A stretch of 64,000 nt of DNA, from assembly GCA_032358165.1 (NCBI GenBank), contig JAALGY010000032.1:682001-746000 (forward strand). Direction: 5' to 3'. The DNA comes from Diplosphaera chodatii. Taxonomy: Eukaryota > Chlorophyta > Trebouxiophyceae > Prasiolales > Stichococcaceae. The notes beneath the pieces were generated by a model that made no database searches, was not told the origin of the DNA, and saw only the letters and a program-made list of their open reading frames with translations. The position numbers and the translations under genes were made by a program. Shown one piece after another: positions 22,801 to 34,737 of the stretch (positions are counted from its first letter, which is position 1; every line of letters starts with the position of its first letter).

Positions 22801-25800
22801 GCTGCTCCTCTGGGCCTCTGCGCTGCTGCAGCTTTGTGTGCTCCTGGATGCTTCATCTTCTGACGGAAACCTCGGCATTTGGGCGCTGCAGCCGTGCGGG
22901 CGGGCGCTGAGATTCGCCCTCGGCACCGGCCGCCGTCGCCGCCCCCCGCCGGCAGCCTGGCCGCATTCACAGCAGGCGCTGCAGGTGAGCTCCCAGACTC
23001 CAGATCCTCCGAACGACTTGCAGCACGCAGCAGCAGCCGCTTCAAGTCAGCATGCTGCAGAAACATCGTGCCACTGACGTTTCAGCGAGTCAGTGCAGAC
23101 TGATAGTTGGTTGCCCGTTGGCGCTTGCAGGGAGCGGCAGCTCTGGCAGATCTCTGGGCGAGGCGACCCGGCAGGCGTCCCTGGAGGGCCGCCCCCTGCC
23201 TGCCCCCGTCGGGGCCACCAGCTGCGGCAGCTCGGCGCCGCCCCACCCTCCAGCACCGGCCAGCGTCCATCAGGAGCAGGCCACCGTGCACAGGTAGCTG
23301 AGCCAACTGCCTGGGATCACCTCCCCACGTTCTGACCGTGTATCTGATGGCCTTTATGCTTGACGGCGCATGTGCCATGGTAATCCGGCAGCCCCGGTTC
23401 AAAAGGAACCTATTATATTGTGCAGGTGGGCGGCACAAGGGCGGGCCGATGTGCTCAGCGACCAAAGCGCTGGCGCCGGCCTGCCGCCGCTGCCGGGCTC
23501 CTTCGCAGCGCTGGCGGCGCCGCAGCAGCAGGCGCCCGTGTTCCAGCAGGGCGGCGGCTACTCCAGGGCCAGCGCCCAGCAGGTGACCCAGCAATGGTCC
23601 TTTGGTGCGACCTGCTTTTTGTTTTGTTTTCCAATTTGTCAACTAGTGCACTGCCAGTCCCGCTGCGCTGCAGCTGCACAGGCGGCAACTGCAGCAGGAG
23701 CGGAAGGCTTCCAGCAGGTGGTGCAGGCGTGTAAAGCTTGCACACCTTCGGCAAGGCCAGTGGAGGTCTTGACAGATGAACATTCGTCATCCGCAGGCGC
23801 AGCAACAGGAAGAGGCGCAGCGGAGGCAGTGGCACGCGGCCCGGGAGGTGGTCGCGGCAGCGGCAGCTCGGGAGCAGCAGGCCCAGCGGGCTGCGGCGGC
23901 ACTGCTGCGCCCTTTGCCGCAGCACCCGCAGCACCAGGACCAGCAGCAGCAGGAGGAGCGGCAGGCAATGCCCTGGGCGTGGGGTGGCGACGGGTCACGC
24001 GCAATCGGCGCCGGACACCCTGCCAGCGTGAGCGCAGCCGCCGTGGCGGCGGCGGTGGCGGCGGCCGCAGCGGCTGCGCCGACAGCTGCGGGGCTGGCGG
24101 CCGCAGGCGATGCATCGGCCCTCCTGCAGCCGCCGCACAGCCAGGTGCCACTGGGCCCTTCAATGCTGCTGCTGCAGTCGGCTGCAGTGGCTACACCGTA
24201 TCACATTGTTCAATGTCAATGTCTGGACACCTTGTGGTCGCATAAACCGAACGGTGGTCGCATAAACCGAACATTTGGGTATAGGCTGGAACCTTCATGC
24301 TTGCAATGATGCATGCCATTGATGGAGTATTTCTTACAGAGGCCTTGATCCTGTACAGGAGACTGCTGGCGCTTCGTTGCCGCTGGCGCCGTCGATGGTG
24401 GCAATGGGCTGGGAGTGGCCGGTGCCGGGCGGCCCTGTGGCGGCACAGGGTGGCCCAGCAGGCTTTGCTGGCTTTGCCGCCGCCCACGCAGCGCCGCCGG
24501 CCAATGTCGTAGGTGAGGTTTCCTCGGCTTACTGCCGCACTGCGCCTGTGCGTTCCACCCGCGACTTGAGGGCCCACCACTGCCCGGATCGCGGTGCAGA
24601 CACCCAGCTCACTCTGAGGGCGGGCAGTGGTGGCCATGCACATGTCACATGATCGAAGTCATCGTTCATACCCAGCTGCCAACCACTACTTGATGTTCAG
24701 TTTGTCACTGTCGTGCTGCAGGCCAGGAGCAGCCGTGCCGGGTGAAGCTGAAGCTGTGGGCGTGGCGGGAGGCGCCGGGCGGCTCGGGGCGGGTGCCGGG
24801 CCTCGCGGTCCCGGCCGCCGTCATCGCCGACGCCGTGCTGTGCTCCGAGATGGGCGTGCAGTTCTCCCCCTGCGGCAACCTGGTCGCCGCCTGCGTCGCC
24901 TGCCCGGTGCGCTGCAGCCTGTCCAGTTGACGGTCGAAACTTGACGTCTCAAGTCTAGCCCTGCTTCAGGCAAAATTTTAAGTGCACCGTGCTTTCATTT
25001 CAGCGCCGCAGGGTGTGGATCCTTTCCATGCTGACCTCACACCGCTGTCAGCCGTCTGCAGTGGCTTACCTGGTTCATTGCATGAGGTGGCAACCTCAAC
25101 TCGAGGGGGCCTGACAGTGCTGCGGTCCCGTGTGTGCAGGGCCCGCTGACGGACATCACCGGCCGCGCCGGCGCCGCCTACGAGGTCCGCATCTACAGCC
25201 TGGCGCCCGGCGGCGGCTTCGGCAGCGTGCTGGGGCGGCGCCCCGTCAAGGCGGCGCACTGCCTGACCAGCATCCAGTTCTCGCCCACCGGCGAGCTGCT
25301 GCTGCTGGCGTACGGCAGGTGAGCCGGCTGCGGATGCCCCTGCGCCTTGCGGGTGTCGGGTGCAACCGGCAGCCATGGCAGCAGCTGCGAGTGTGCTCAG
25401 GCAATGCCTCTGCCCCTGGGAGTTTGCCATCCAACAGGTGATGCGCGGGCCCACCATCAGTCAGCTGTGCTCGCACTGGCTCCAACAGGCTGACCCACTG
25501 GCAAGGGCGCACTTGAGCGGACAGCTGTCGTGTGTTCCCCGTGCAGGCGGCACCTGGCGCTGCTGCGCAGCCTGGCGAGCGACGGGCAGTCGATCGTGCC
25601 GGTGCACACCATCCTGGAGGTGGTGCGCGTGTCGCCCGCCATGGAGCTCCTGCGCGTGCTGCCCAGCGCCGAGGACGAGGTCAACGCCGCTGCCTTCCAC
25701 CCCCTGCCGGTGCGCGCCGCCCGGGGTTTGGACACCGGATTTGGACACCCAACATGGCCATCCGACAGTCGCGGGGTCGAAGGAACAACCCAACATCTGC

Positions 25801-26180
25801 TGGCTGCTGCATTGGCTATGTGTCTTGATGTCAGCGTGTCACCAGACAGATGTCATCCGACTCCACCAAACAGTACACCGAAGTTCACCCAGACAACTAT
25901 TGACCAGAATGTGCATTGTCTGTTGCAGGGTGGCGGTCTGGCGTATGGCACCAAGGAGGGGCGGCTGCGGCTGCTGCGCACCGAGCACGGCAGCCCGCGG
26001 CCGCAGCCCAAAGCCGCGGCGGCGCCGGGCGATGGCGCCGAATCCCCCACGGCGCCGCCGCCGCCCCGAGGAATGGAGCACAACGGCGGGGACTCTGACG
26101 ATTCCGAGGACGACGGCGGCGGCCAGCTGCCCAGGGGCACGGCGGCAGCCGCAGCCATGCTGGCGCCCATGTCACCGTGA
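19818..26180 (+). CDS. AMBRA1-like WD40 autophagy protein
   Basis: About 17 exons: 19818-20305, 20443-20584, 20746-20865, 21026-21193, 21369-21497, 21528-21998, 22264-22765, 22892-22984, 23131-23293, 23426-23582, 23682-23717, 23797-24027 (or to 24186), 24359-24512, 24722-24906, 25140-25318, 25547-25709, 25929-26180; about 1210 residues. The N-terminal WD repeats read IDLDFSHDGRLLAS, GDHTVKI, HHRTPWVVRFHQRN, VRLWNVETGECI and YMWNYTQ. A long disordered Gln/Ala-rich middle follows, including a CAG-encoded polyQ run near 21836. The C-terminal block has the plant-AMBRA1 signature: YEVRIYSLAPG, AAHCLTSIQFSPTGELLLLA, EVVRVSPAMELLRVLPSAED and GGGLAYGTKEGRLRLL. In animals AMBRA1 is a DDB1-CUL4 substrate receptor controlling autophagy, with the propeller split between the two ends; the same split is seen here. 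Middle-exon borders are the least certain. Intron 2 uses a GC donor (CAG|GCAAGC at 20585). Confidence 0.85.
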
Positions 26181-26776
26181 CGACTGTGCAGCAAGGCATG
26201 ACCATGGCCCCGGGAGCCGTCTGATGCGCGATGCTTGCACTGGAGCCTGTGCGCCCTGGGTGAGGAGCGTTTATGACGATGACAATGGTTTGGGTCCACC
26301 GCCGCAGGGTTCAGGGTTGCAGCAGTGCTCTGCCATCGGCAATCTGGGTCGGCAGGTGTGTGTGGGATACCGCACGCTGTGCGGCATGCAGGCCCTCCAT
26401 CTGGGTACACAGCTTGCATGGCGCTTCTGCTGTCTGGACATGGAGCACAGCAGTAGTCAGTTAGGGACCGATGCAGCTAGCTTCGCAACAGACAGTTGAT
26501 GAACACTTTTAGGTAGCAATAGCTCAGCAAGACACTGCTTATATACCAGCATGGTCATGCCCCTGCCTTTCGGAGTCTGTGCAGCCAGTGACAAGGATTC
26601 TGAGGTCAAGCTGCATAGGCTGTTGTGCAAGGAGAGCATACAACGAGATGGACAACATGCACGGCTAGTGCACCTTCTCGTCGTTAAACGACACCAGACT
26701 CAGCACCACCCCTTGGCTGCTGGCCACTGTAGCAGACACAACCTAGCCTTGCACACAGTCCAACACAGGCAGCAGC
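26181..26776. other. Intergenic region
   Basis: Between the AMBRA1-like and OBAP1-like genes (same strand). It should hold the 3' UTR of the first and the promoter of the second. No coding signal seen. Confidence 0.4.
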
Positions 26777-29379
26777 ATGTCGAAGTACCTGTTCCGTCTG
26801 TCTGCAGCAGCTGCTGGAGCGTTTGTTGCAGCACAGGCCGTGGACCCTCCACCTGCACCATCGGCCAGAGGCCCCTCAAAGGTGCTCCTGCCAACATGCG
26901 CTACACAGGACCCTGGCAACGGCAGGCGCAGGCAGCGGTAGGAAGCAGCTGCTACGCTGCATCTGCCAGCCTGCGGTCGGGTGCCAACGGGGACTGCATC
27001 TCTGTGCTCTTTGCGTGTGCAGCCGTCTCGCCCGGAGGATGTGCCAGGAGGGCCCAAGTCGTGGCGCTCCTCCGCGCTGGAGGCGGGGGAGGTCGCCTCG
27101 CAGTCCATGCGCCGCTCCTTTGCACCCGTCAACCAGATCCACCAGCATGTGTGAGTGCATGCTCACCCTCCTTCGTCCGACCAACCACAACTTGAGGACT
27201 TGAGTTTGTTGTGAGTCTGTGTAGTGACAAGGATACCATGCTATCCTCTGTCTTGTGACCAATCAGGGTACAACACTGATGTCGTCAAGTGACACATAGC
27301 TCCTGCGCAGGTGCGGTTTCCATGCCTACGCCCACGACTTCACCCGCCAAGTAAACACTTCAAAGCAATTCAAGTGCTGATTCCACTTGCAGCTGCTGTC
27401 AAGGGTGTTGAACTTGCGTTCATACTCTTAATATTGCTGGCACTGCCGTGCAGGTCGAAGCGCACCACTACTGCTCTCATCCGACAGGTCCGCACCACAG
27501 CTGCTGTCCAGTGCAGCTGCGGCGCTCATGACACATGCAGCAGCAGCCGTCTGTCTACTTCATGGGGGGCTTGGCCTTCCGTACATGCCAACACTGCTGC
27601 TTCTGTGCCTGCAGAGGACTTCCGCCAGTGCGTCATCTATGACAGCGACCAGGTGGTTGCCGCACATCTGCTGGGTAGTTGGGCAATATTGCTTTGGTGG
27701 TGTGCTTGGCTGATTACGAACTGCACTGATGCTTTGCCTCTAGCGAGATCCAGCTTGCAGCATTTGGCACAGCAGCAAACTGGTCATTTCTCCTGCAGCC
27801 CAATGCACGCCTGATTGGCATCGAATACATCATCTCGCGTCCTCTGTTTGAGGCGCTGCCAGACGATGAGAAGAAGTGCGATGCCAAAATGAAATGCTGA
27901 TGCGCTCTTGGCGTTTCAGTTGAGACGTGTGTAGCTGCAGACAGTTCCTGAATGGTTTTTAACTGTACCATCTTGCTGCAGGTACTGGCACAGCCACCAG
28001 TACGAGGTCTGTTGTCGCGGTGACTCATGCCCCTCGGCATAGATACACATTGGGCTGTGTGCTGCAGTCTGAGCCGATGTGACTCGCAATGTCAAGGTGA
28101 AGTGTTAGTTGCCGTTGCTGCTGCAGGTGCTGTCGGGGCTGCTGGTGGCGCCCGGCGTGCCCGAGTTTGCGGAGCGGCGCGAGATGGAGACCCTGGCCGA
28201 CACCTACGGCAAGACGGTGCGTGGGCCGCGGCAGCTCAGGCCCGCGGATGCTTGTGTACGCCAACACCCCAGCAGGCTGCTCTGCTGCCTGATGACACAC
28301 ACTGACTCCGACACAGCACGCTTGTATTGTGTGCACCTAAATTGGACGACTGTGCCTGCAGATCCACACCTGGCAGTTCGACCGTGGCGACAGCCTGCCG
28401 TACGGTGCGCTGCCCATACCTGGCAACTTTGCACATCACACACCCTGGCTCGGGTGACGCATGGCTCTGCATGCCGGCATGGAGAACATGCTGATGCAAT
28501 GTGTCCGTACGTGTGCTGCAGGACCAGCACAGCTGATGATGGCCTTCACAGATGACGGCCAGGTGTGCACACCGTGCATGAGCCACTCCGTTCGTGCGGC
28601 AATCTGGCCCCACTCCTTGCTATTATTAGGCAGATGCATGCTGTGTAGTGTGTACAGTCTAGATGCAGCTGGCATCTGCTGATGGCAGGTGTGCGATGAC
28701 ATGGTGTGGGAGCGCGACGCCCGCTATGGCATCGACAGCCGTGCACGTGCAGAGAACCGGCAGGTCAGTCATGTGCAGATTGTTGATACTTGTTGTGCTG
28801 CGACATGTGCTGTGAATCTGCTAGCCAGCTGGTTCATATCATCGAATGTTGACTGTGCGGTCCTGATCGGTCAACCAAGGCTGTGCACCACGGTTCCCAA
28901 TGCAGTCTGCAAGGCTGTGCGAGAACCATGTGCAACTGAAGGCCCTATGTATGCAAGCAGGGTCATGCTCGTAGCTGTGTACACTGCAGTCCTACATTGA
29001 CCGCCTGCCGTCGCCGGCGCGCGGTGCAGACGCCTGGATGTCGGGCCGCGCCCCGCAGTTTGTGACCAAGTGGCTCAATGTGAGCAGCTGCACCAGTTGC
29101 CATGTCAGCTGCAACCGGTGCCTCCTAGGTCGTGATGCGAAATTTGTTGTGTTGGCCCACGTCAACTGCCTACAAGCTCCGATCGCACCCCCTCCCCAAT
29201 CTGTCCGGCTGCAGGTCAAGGTGCCGTGGCGCCAGCATGACAGCGGCGGTGGTGACAAGGACGCTGACGACGGTGACGGTGACCGTCGTGATGGCTGGCG
29301 TGGTGACGTGGGCGGCCGAGGCCGCTACGAGGACCGTGACTTTGAGGAGGGCCGCCGCAGCAAGGCTGGCCGTGGCTGA
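26777..29379 (+). CDS. OBAP1-like oil body-associated protein (DUF1264)
   Basis: Thirteen exons: 26777-26881, 27023-27150, 27311-27350, 27454-27487, 27615-27652, 27799-27875, 27982-28006, 28127-28216, 28362-28404, 28522-28562, 28689-28763, 28990-29079, 29215-29379; 316 residues. The DUF1264 core is unmistakable: VCGFHAYAHDFTRQVEAHHY, EDFRQCVIYDSD, ARLIGIEYIISRPLFEALPD, YWHSHQYEVLSGLLVAPGVP, ADTYGKTIHTWQFDRGDSLP, AQLMMAFTDDGQ, ERDARYGIDS. In seed plants these proteins associate with oil bodies. Two features differ from the plant protein: an Ala-rich N-terminus (MSKYLFRLSAAAAGAFVAAQ) that could be a signal or organelle presequence, and a C-terminal exon rich in Asp, Gly and Arg (GGGDKDADDGDGDRRDGWRG). 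Several exons are under 45 nt. All introns are GT-AG. Confidence 0.95.
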
Positions 29380-30173
29380 TGGCCGCACTGAGCATAGGCG
29401 GAGCGCCAAGGGCGGCGAGCATTGCCGCCAAGCCAGTCACTGCGCTTCGTGGAGCTGCTGTGAAGGAGCTGCTGTGAGGTTGCACTGGATGCAATAGGCT
29501 AAGAGTCATGTTGGTGGCCATTCCCTCAGAATTGGCGCAGGTGACAGCCATCAGCGCAACACAGGTCATGCGTCTGCTAGATGGGTTGGACATACAAGCA
29601 GGTTGCAGGAACATGTATCTTCCACATCACCCCTCAGCTGCGTAGCTGTCATCATGCAGGTCACGCATTTGTTGGCAGTGCCCTGCAGCACAGCCTTTGT
29701 AGGGTGTGGAGAAAGCAGCACCACAGCTCTGCCGTCGTGACGACTTGCCTGCAACCAGTGGCGGTGTGCATAGAATACGTAGGCAGCCGTGGAGGGAGCC
29801 TGTTGGAAGGACCGAAAGAGGAGGCCAAGAACACCATGCTGACTCGGACGGACCAACTTCGATATTAAAAAGTACCATTGTCGCTAAGATTTTTCAGTCC
29901 TTGCACTGTTCCACAGCCACATCGCTGTAACCCAACAACATACAAGCCCTCAACCAGGTGAGTCTCGGCTTGCGTGCACCACGTGGTTGCCTGGTGGGTG
30001 GTGGCCACCGACGACATGCCTGATCGCAGCGGGCATGCATACAGGGAGTGCCCGCTGAGCGCTATATATTGCATCGGCGGTCTTGTGACACTCCACTGCT
30101 TCCCTGCAGAAGAGCTGAGTTTGAGGCTGCACCACACTGTGTAAGACAGCAGCTTGCGCGAGTCTAAGGCAAC
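29380..30173. other. Intergenic region
   Basis: Between the OBAP1-like gene and the plus-strand ferritin-like gene. No supported exon. Should contain the promoter of the ferritin-like gene. Confidence 0.4.
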
Positions 30174-33100
30174 ATGCACTCTAGGAGGGTGAGCCTTCAA
30201 TCGTGTACAGCGAGCCTGTGCACTCTGCTAGCTTGTTCGCTGTAGCGAACAGACTTGATTGCTCATTGGCATGGTGCTCATCACACCTCCCTTGGAAGAG
30301 AGTTCAAAGGCCAGCTGCAAGGTGATGCAGTGTCGGCATTGGCCCCTGCGCAGGTAGCGCTGTTGCTTCTGGCTGCCTTGGCAGCCTCTGCTGGCAAGCC
30401 CCTGCACGCCCAGCCATTCGAGCCTGGCCAAGGTGATGAGAGCGAGGCCGGCTCCTCAGGGCCACTTACCGCCTGTGAGGGACTGATGGTTGCCACGGCG
30501 GCAGACGCGCTCAACAACAGCGAGGCTATGTCAACAGACCTGAAAAGCAATGCACCTTTTGTGTGACTGCGCAGGGCTGGTCCCGGCCGGCAACCTGCGG
30601 ACTAGCGACAGAGATGGGCCATACAACATCACTCTGCTGGATGTGCAGGTTTGGGACCCTGTCACAGTGGTTCTGCATGAGCATTTGGTGCCACTGCTGC
30701 GCCTGCTGTAGTGTTGTTGCATATTCTCCAGGCCTACGTTGTATATTCTCCAGGCCAACGAAGTTCGCCATGCGCAAGCCGTTAAGAGTGATTTCACAGA
30801 CCGCGACATCATCGATTTCCTCGTTAACGTCGAGTGCCTCGAAGGACAGGTGAGAGCTGCTGACTTCGCGGCGGAAGCGTCGCAAAGTTTAGGAAGAGCT
30901 GCCATGAACTCACAACCATTTGTTGTTGATGGGCAGTTCGACACATACGGGGCCTTTGGCCATGGCTTCTTCCAGAACCTCAGCATGGGCGGTGAGATTC
31001 ACATCATGTGTACTACAGCCAATTGCTGCAGATGACATGCATGTGCTACACAGAGCTGCCACAGCAGCACTCCACATACCATGGGATTGAATGCTTCAAT
31101 CTCCTCCAGGGCCGAAGCCCCTTGGGGCAAAGGCGGCCAACCTGGACATGCATGTCCGACCCTTCGTGGAGGAGATCGCTCTGTCAGAGCAGGTGCGCAG
31201 CGGCCATCAGCTCCAAGGGTGTGTGCTCATGTCGGGTTGCCGCACTGGATACACACGCGGGTCCACATGTGCAGTGCAGCGCAGGTCGCATCATTCTGTG
31301 TGCAGACATGCCTGTCGGCATGCAGGGGCACGCGCTGTTCACACGCCAGGCGGGCAGCCTCCAGCCGTGCCCACTTGTTGACTTCGAGGGTGCGGTCAAC
31401 TAATTATGAGTGGCATCTGCCCATCGCCCCATGTGCTGTGAGCATGTCACTGAGCTGGGACACCGTCGAGAAGCAGGCGCTACAGTGCACACTGGGTGCA
31501 TGTTGGCATCTGATCTGCGCAGGCGGCTTCAACAAGTTCCTGGCGCGCGCATACAACCTGCCGCAGGGGGAGACCGTGATGTCCACATTTGGAGACCCCT
31601 TTGGTGCGCAGCTCCAGTCTGGTGCTGGCCTCGCTTCCAATCAACTCCTGCAAGCCAATGCAGCTGGCCTGGCACACACAGAGGCTGCAATCTGACCAAC
31701 AGTGTGATGCCCTCATCTGTGCAGACCCCTTCAAGAACTCGGTCAACTTCCTGGTGTCGATGCTGTTGCTGGTGCGCCTCCAGTGTGTTCTCTCGTAAAC
31801 CCTTCACCTGCTGTGGCGTGTCCAGCATCCAACATGAACGCTGTGCGTGTTGCCACTTCCATCCACGCCGATATGTGCCAGCCATGCTGCACCACTGCTT
31901 GATCGACGATCAGGAGGAGAATGGCGCCACTGGCAACAAGGGGCTGGCGGGGCTGCTGGGAAACCCCGTTCTCAGCACCTCTGTGGCGGGCGCGGCCACA
32001 GCCGCGACGGGCTTTGCCGCCGTCGAGGTGGCCTGTTGCTCACATCTTGTGCTGCCATGTGCTGTGTGTCTTGAAAAAATAGTTTGAGTTTTCTTTCTAT
32101 TATTTCGATTATTCTTTTGATCTTTTCTTTATTTTATTTTTAATTTTTTTTGTTTCTCTTGATCTGCTTCTGCTTCTTTGCCTGCATGTTCTATGTGCAT
32201 CTGCTCCCAGTGAAGCGAGTGTGCACATGCCTGCAGCGTACGCTGCTGTGGCAACGCCGCCGTGAGGTGAGACCACCGACGCTCTGCTCACACTCTTCTG
32301 CCGACAGCCTCTTTACACCGACACACTCTGGTGTCACAGCGGCATCCTCAGCTGACTGGTCCATCAAGCATTCTGCATTTGTATACCACACAGATTGTGG
32401 ACCCCTTCAACGAGACTGCACTGGAGGTCTTTGCACGCATCTCTGCGCTGCGAGACGAGTTGGATGGCCCGCCGGTGAGGCCACCATGCAGGCTGCAGTG
32501 ACCTGCATGGACCAGTCTTCATCGCATGGACGCATACAGTAAGGGTGCGCATGAGATAGGTGATGCCCACTGACTCCTGGCTCTTACGCAATGCAGATGA
32601 CGGATCAGGTGGGTACTATGCCGATCGAGCTGATCCCAAACACACGCTGAAAAGCGTGCCGCAGGCCCCTGCGTGTTGTCCTTCAATGCACCTAGTTGAG
32701 TCGATGGGAACTGTCACAGGGGCTGGTCAACAGCGACCCGCGCTTCATAAACGTCCGCTGCGAGCACGTCAATGCGGTATGCCTGCCAATGGGGCTCGTC
32801 CTTACGTTTTTCAATTTGTATTTTGTATTTTGTCAATTTTACTTTTTATATTTTATATTATTAAACTGGTGGGCGCATGTATCACGGCGAGTGACAGTCC
32901 TGCAGGTGCCAACAGATGTCCGGGGGCTGACCTTCAACCGCTCGCCACAGCAGGTGCCTCCAAGGGCTTGTTGCGTCTGCACGCTCACCTGATGAAATTG
33001 TTTGCTGTCGATGGCACTGCTTGATAGTGATAAAGTCTGCTAATATAAACAGTGATAAAGAAGATAAGGAGTGAGGAACAGCCTGAATTGCATCGCAGAT

Positions 33101-34135
33101 CATCAATATTTTAACAATAGGGGAAGAGGCAGGCCCCGGGAAGGTGGGGGTGCGGTTCTTGCATTATGTATGGAAGCGGCAAATCTGGCCAGTCTACGCA
33201 GCCTCACTCTGAAGCGGAAGTCGTCACTGCGTGAGAGACTATCATACAACGCAGGGTGGATTCTTCCCAGAGGGCTTTGTGGGCCGCATCAACCGCAACA
33301 CGAATTACGACAAGCTGGCAGATGGCTACGAGGTGTGATGCATTACTGCCCGCAGTATTTCGGCACCAGCAGCTACTGCGCATCCCCAACGCCTATGCAG
33401 CACAGTTGCTGACTAATGTTCCATCCGTGAAACGGCCATGCATTGCAGGAGTTCCCGTTCCCTGCAACCGTGGCCATTGCGGTGAGCAGCCGCTCGTGCT
33501 GTTGGTGCCAAGTTGGTGCAAGGTTAGTGCCTCAACCTGAGCTTGCAGCACTGGTGCTGAAACAGTGCCTTGGCACAGGCACCCACAATGGACGTTGGTG
33601 AGGTGGGGCCGCCGCTGACACCTGACCATTCGCACTGGGTGGAGGTGATTGCTGAGTGGCTCCCTCCTCTCCTTAGAACGAGCACCTCCTGATGCCATAT
33701 CATCAGTGTCTGGGAGTGGTCAATGCCGGGTGAAAAGACGCCAGCAACTCACGTCATTGCAGGGCGAGACGCAGCTGACGCAGGACTTTGAGGAGGTGCA
33801 CTACATGGATGAGACGCCCAAATGGCGTGGCATCGAGCAGGTGACCCAGCTGACGCTCACTGCAGAGTCACTTCGCAAGAGCACAGGCTGCTGCTGAGAA
33901 GTGAACACTATTGTGCCATAATCAGCAGTGATTTGAGCATGGATGGGCAAGGGACGCTGCAAGTTCATTCACATACTTGCAGGCACGTCGCAAGGAAGAT
34001 CTGCCGAAGAAGGAGAAGAAGGAGAAAAAGCATCACCACCGCCGCCACCATGGGCGTTCCGATGAGTGGGACATGTTGGAGCTGGCCGCTGCGGACATGC
34101 TGACGGAGGGCGAGCTGGGGCTGCTTGACATCTGA
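30174..34135 (+). CDS. Ferritin-like, desiccation-related (PCC13-62-type) secreted protein, copy 1
   Basis: Twenty-one exons: 30174-30188, 30354-30432, 30575-30648, 30754-30849, 30937-30991, 31110-31192, 31326-31389, 31523-31603, 31725-31771, 31914-32027, 32237-32266, 32394-32474, 32597-32608, 32720-32776, 32906-32953, 33099-33143, 33255-33332, 33449-33481, 33579-33644, 33763-33840, 33983-34135; 462 residues. A 5-codon first exon (MHSRR) joins a hydrophobic segment to give a signal peptide (VALLLLAALAASAG). The core has DFTDRDIIDFLVNVECLEGQ, FDTYGAFGHGFFQNLSMGG, EEIALSEQGHALFTRQAG and LEENGATGNKGLAGLLGNP, matching the ferritin-like domain (PF13668 type) of desiccation-related proteins. The C-terminus is unlike copy 2: a Lys/His-rich stretch (KKEKKEKKHHHRRHHGR) then an acidic end. 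Metal binding is plausible but untested. Exon 13 is only 12 nt. Confidence 0.9.
30717..30760 (+). repeat. 22-bp tandem duplication containing a duplicated 3' splice site
   Basis: 30717-30738 and 30739-30760 differ at two positions; both contain ATATTCTCCAGGCC. The second AG is the acceptor I use for exon 4 of the ferritin-like gene. Use of the first would insert 22 nt and shift the frame. Confidence 0.9.
32075..32175 (+). other. T-rich tract in intron 10 of ferritin-like copy 1
   Basis: A long T-rich, nearly G-free run (for example TTTATTTTATTTTTAATTTT) within intron 32028-32236, in a GC-rich neighbourhood. Copy 2 has the same kind of tract (sense strand) in the intron at the same protein position. 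A second T-rich stretch lies at about 32808-32866 in intron 14. Confidence 0.85.
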
Positions 34136-34737
34136 CTATGATATCATGCATGTACATTGGCATCCCTGATTGTGCTGGTGAGTTGCGCCCTGTGTACACA
34201 GATGGGAGCTTCCTAGACCACTGTGAGTTATATGTGGATGGAGGGGTGCACCTGATGCAGGAGTTGAAGCTGGTTGGCTTTTGCATTTGTTTGAGTCTAG
34301 TTGTGTGCATTATATTACAGTTGTCATATCATGAGATGCAACTGTCACTATACAAGCGACGAAGCAAACAGAGGAGAAGCAGCATGACAAATATCCCCAA
34401 GCAACACATGATCAACTTCAGTTTGCACGAAAGTGCGGCGTTGCTGTCCTCCCATGCATGGGAGCACAGCATCGCAAGAATCGGTCGTACACTCCCGACG
34501 GACCGAGCGTGTCACCTTGTCCTGTGACCACGTCCGTTTTCCATTACTTCACGGTTGTATGCTGGCTTATACCTCAGCGCAGTACCCAGATGCCCTTCCT
34601 ATAGCTCTGTATGGCGTGTCTCCGACCCTGCACCAGAACAGATGGACGGGATAGGTCAGCACGATGTGAAGTGCATCATGATCATCAGAAGTTTTGCTTT
34701 TGAGATCCCCTCGTCAGCGCCGACCTGATTGCCTGCT
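34136..34737. other. Intergenic region between convergent ferritin-like paralogues
   Basis: Separates the two stop codons of the tail-to-tail pair. Holds both 3' UTRs. No gene or hairpin-forming long inverted repeat was seen by eye. Confidence 0.4.

Noticed and set aside
22176..23066. 296-codon minus-strand frame
   Set aside because: Antisense of the Gln/Ala-rich middle exons of the AMBRA1-like gene; reads as Ser/Cys-rich low complexity.
23370..24245. Continuous 291-codon plus frame as one exon
   Set aside because: Strong TGCAG/GTGACC signals and phase matching to both sides support three short exons instead; later parts are out of frame with conserved downstream sequence.
32075..32175. T-rich tract as a transposon poly-A tail or retroelement insertion
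   Set aside because: It is on the T-rich sense strand, lacks target duplications, and is mirrored in the paralogue at the same intron position.
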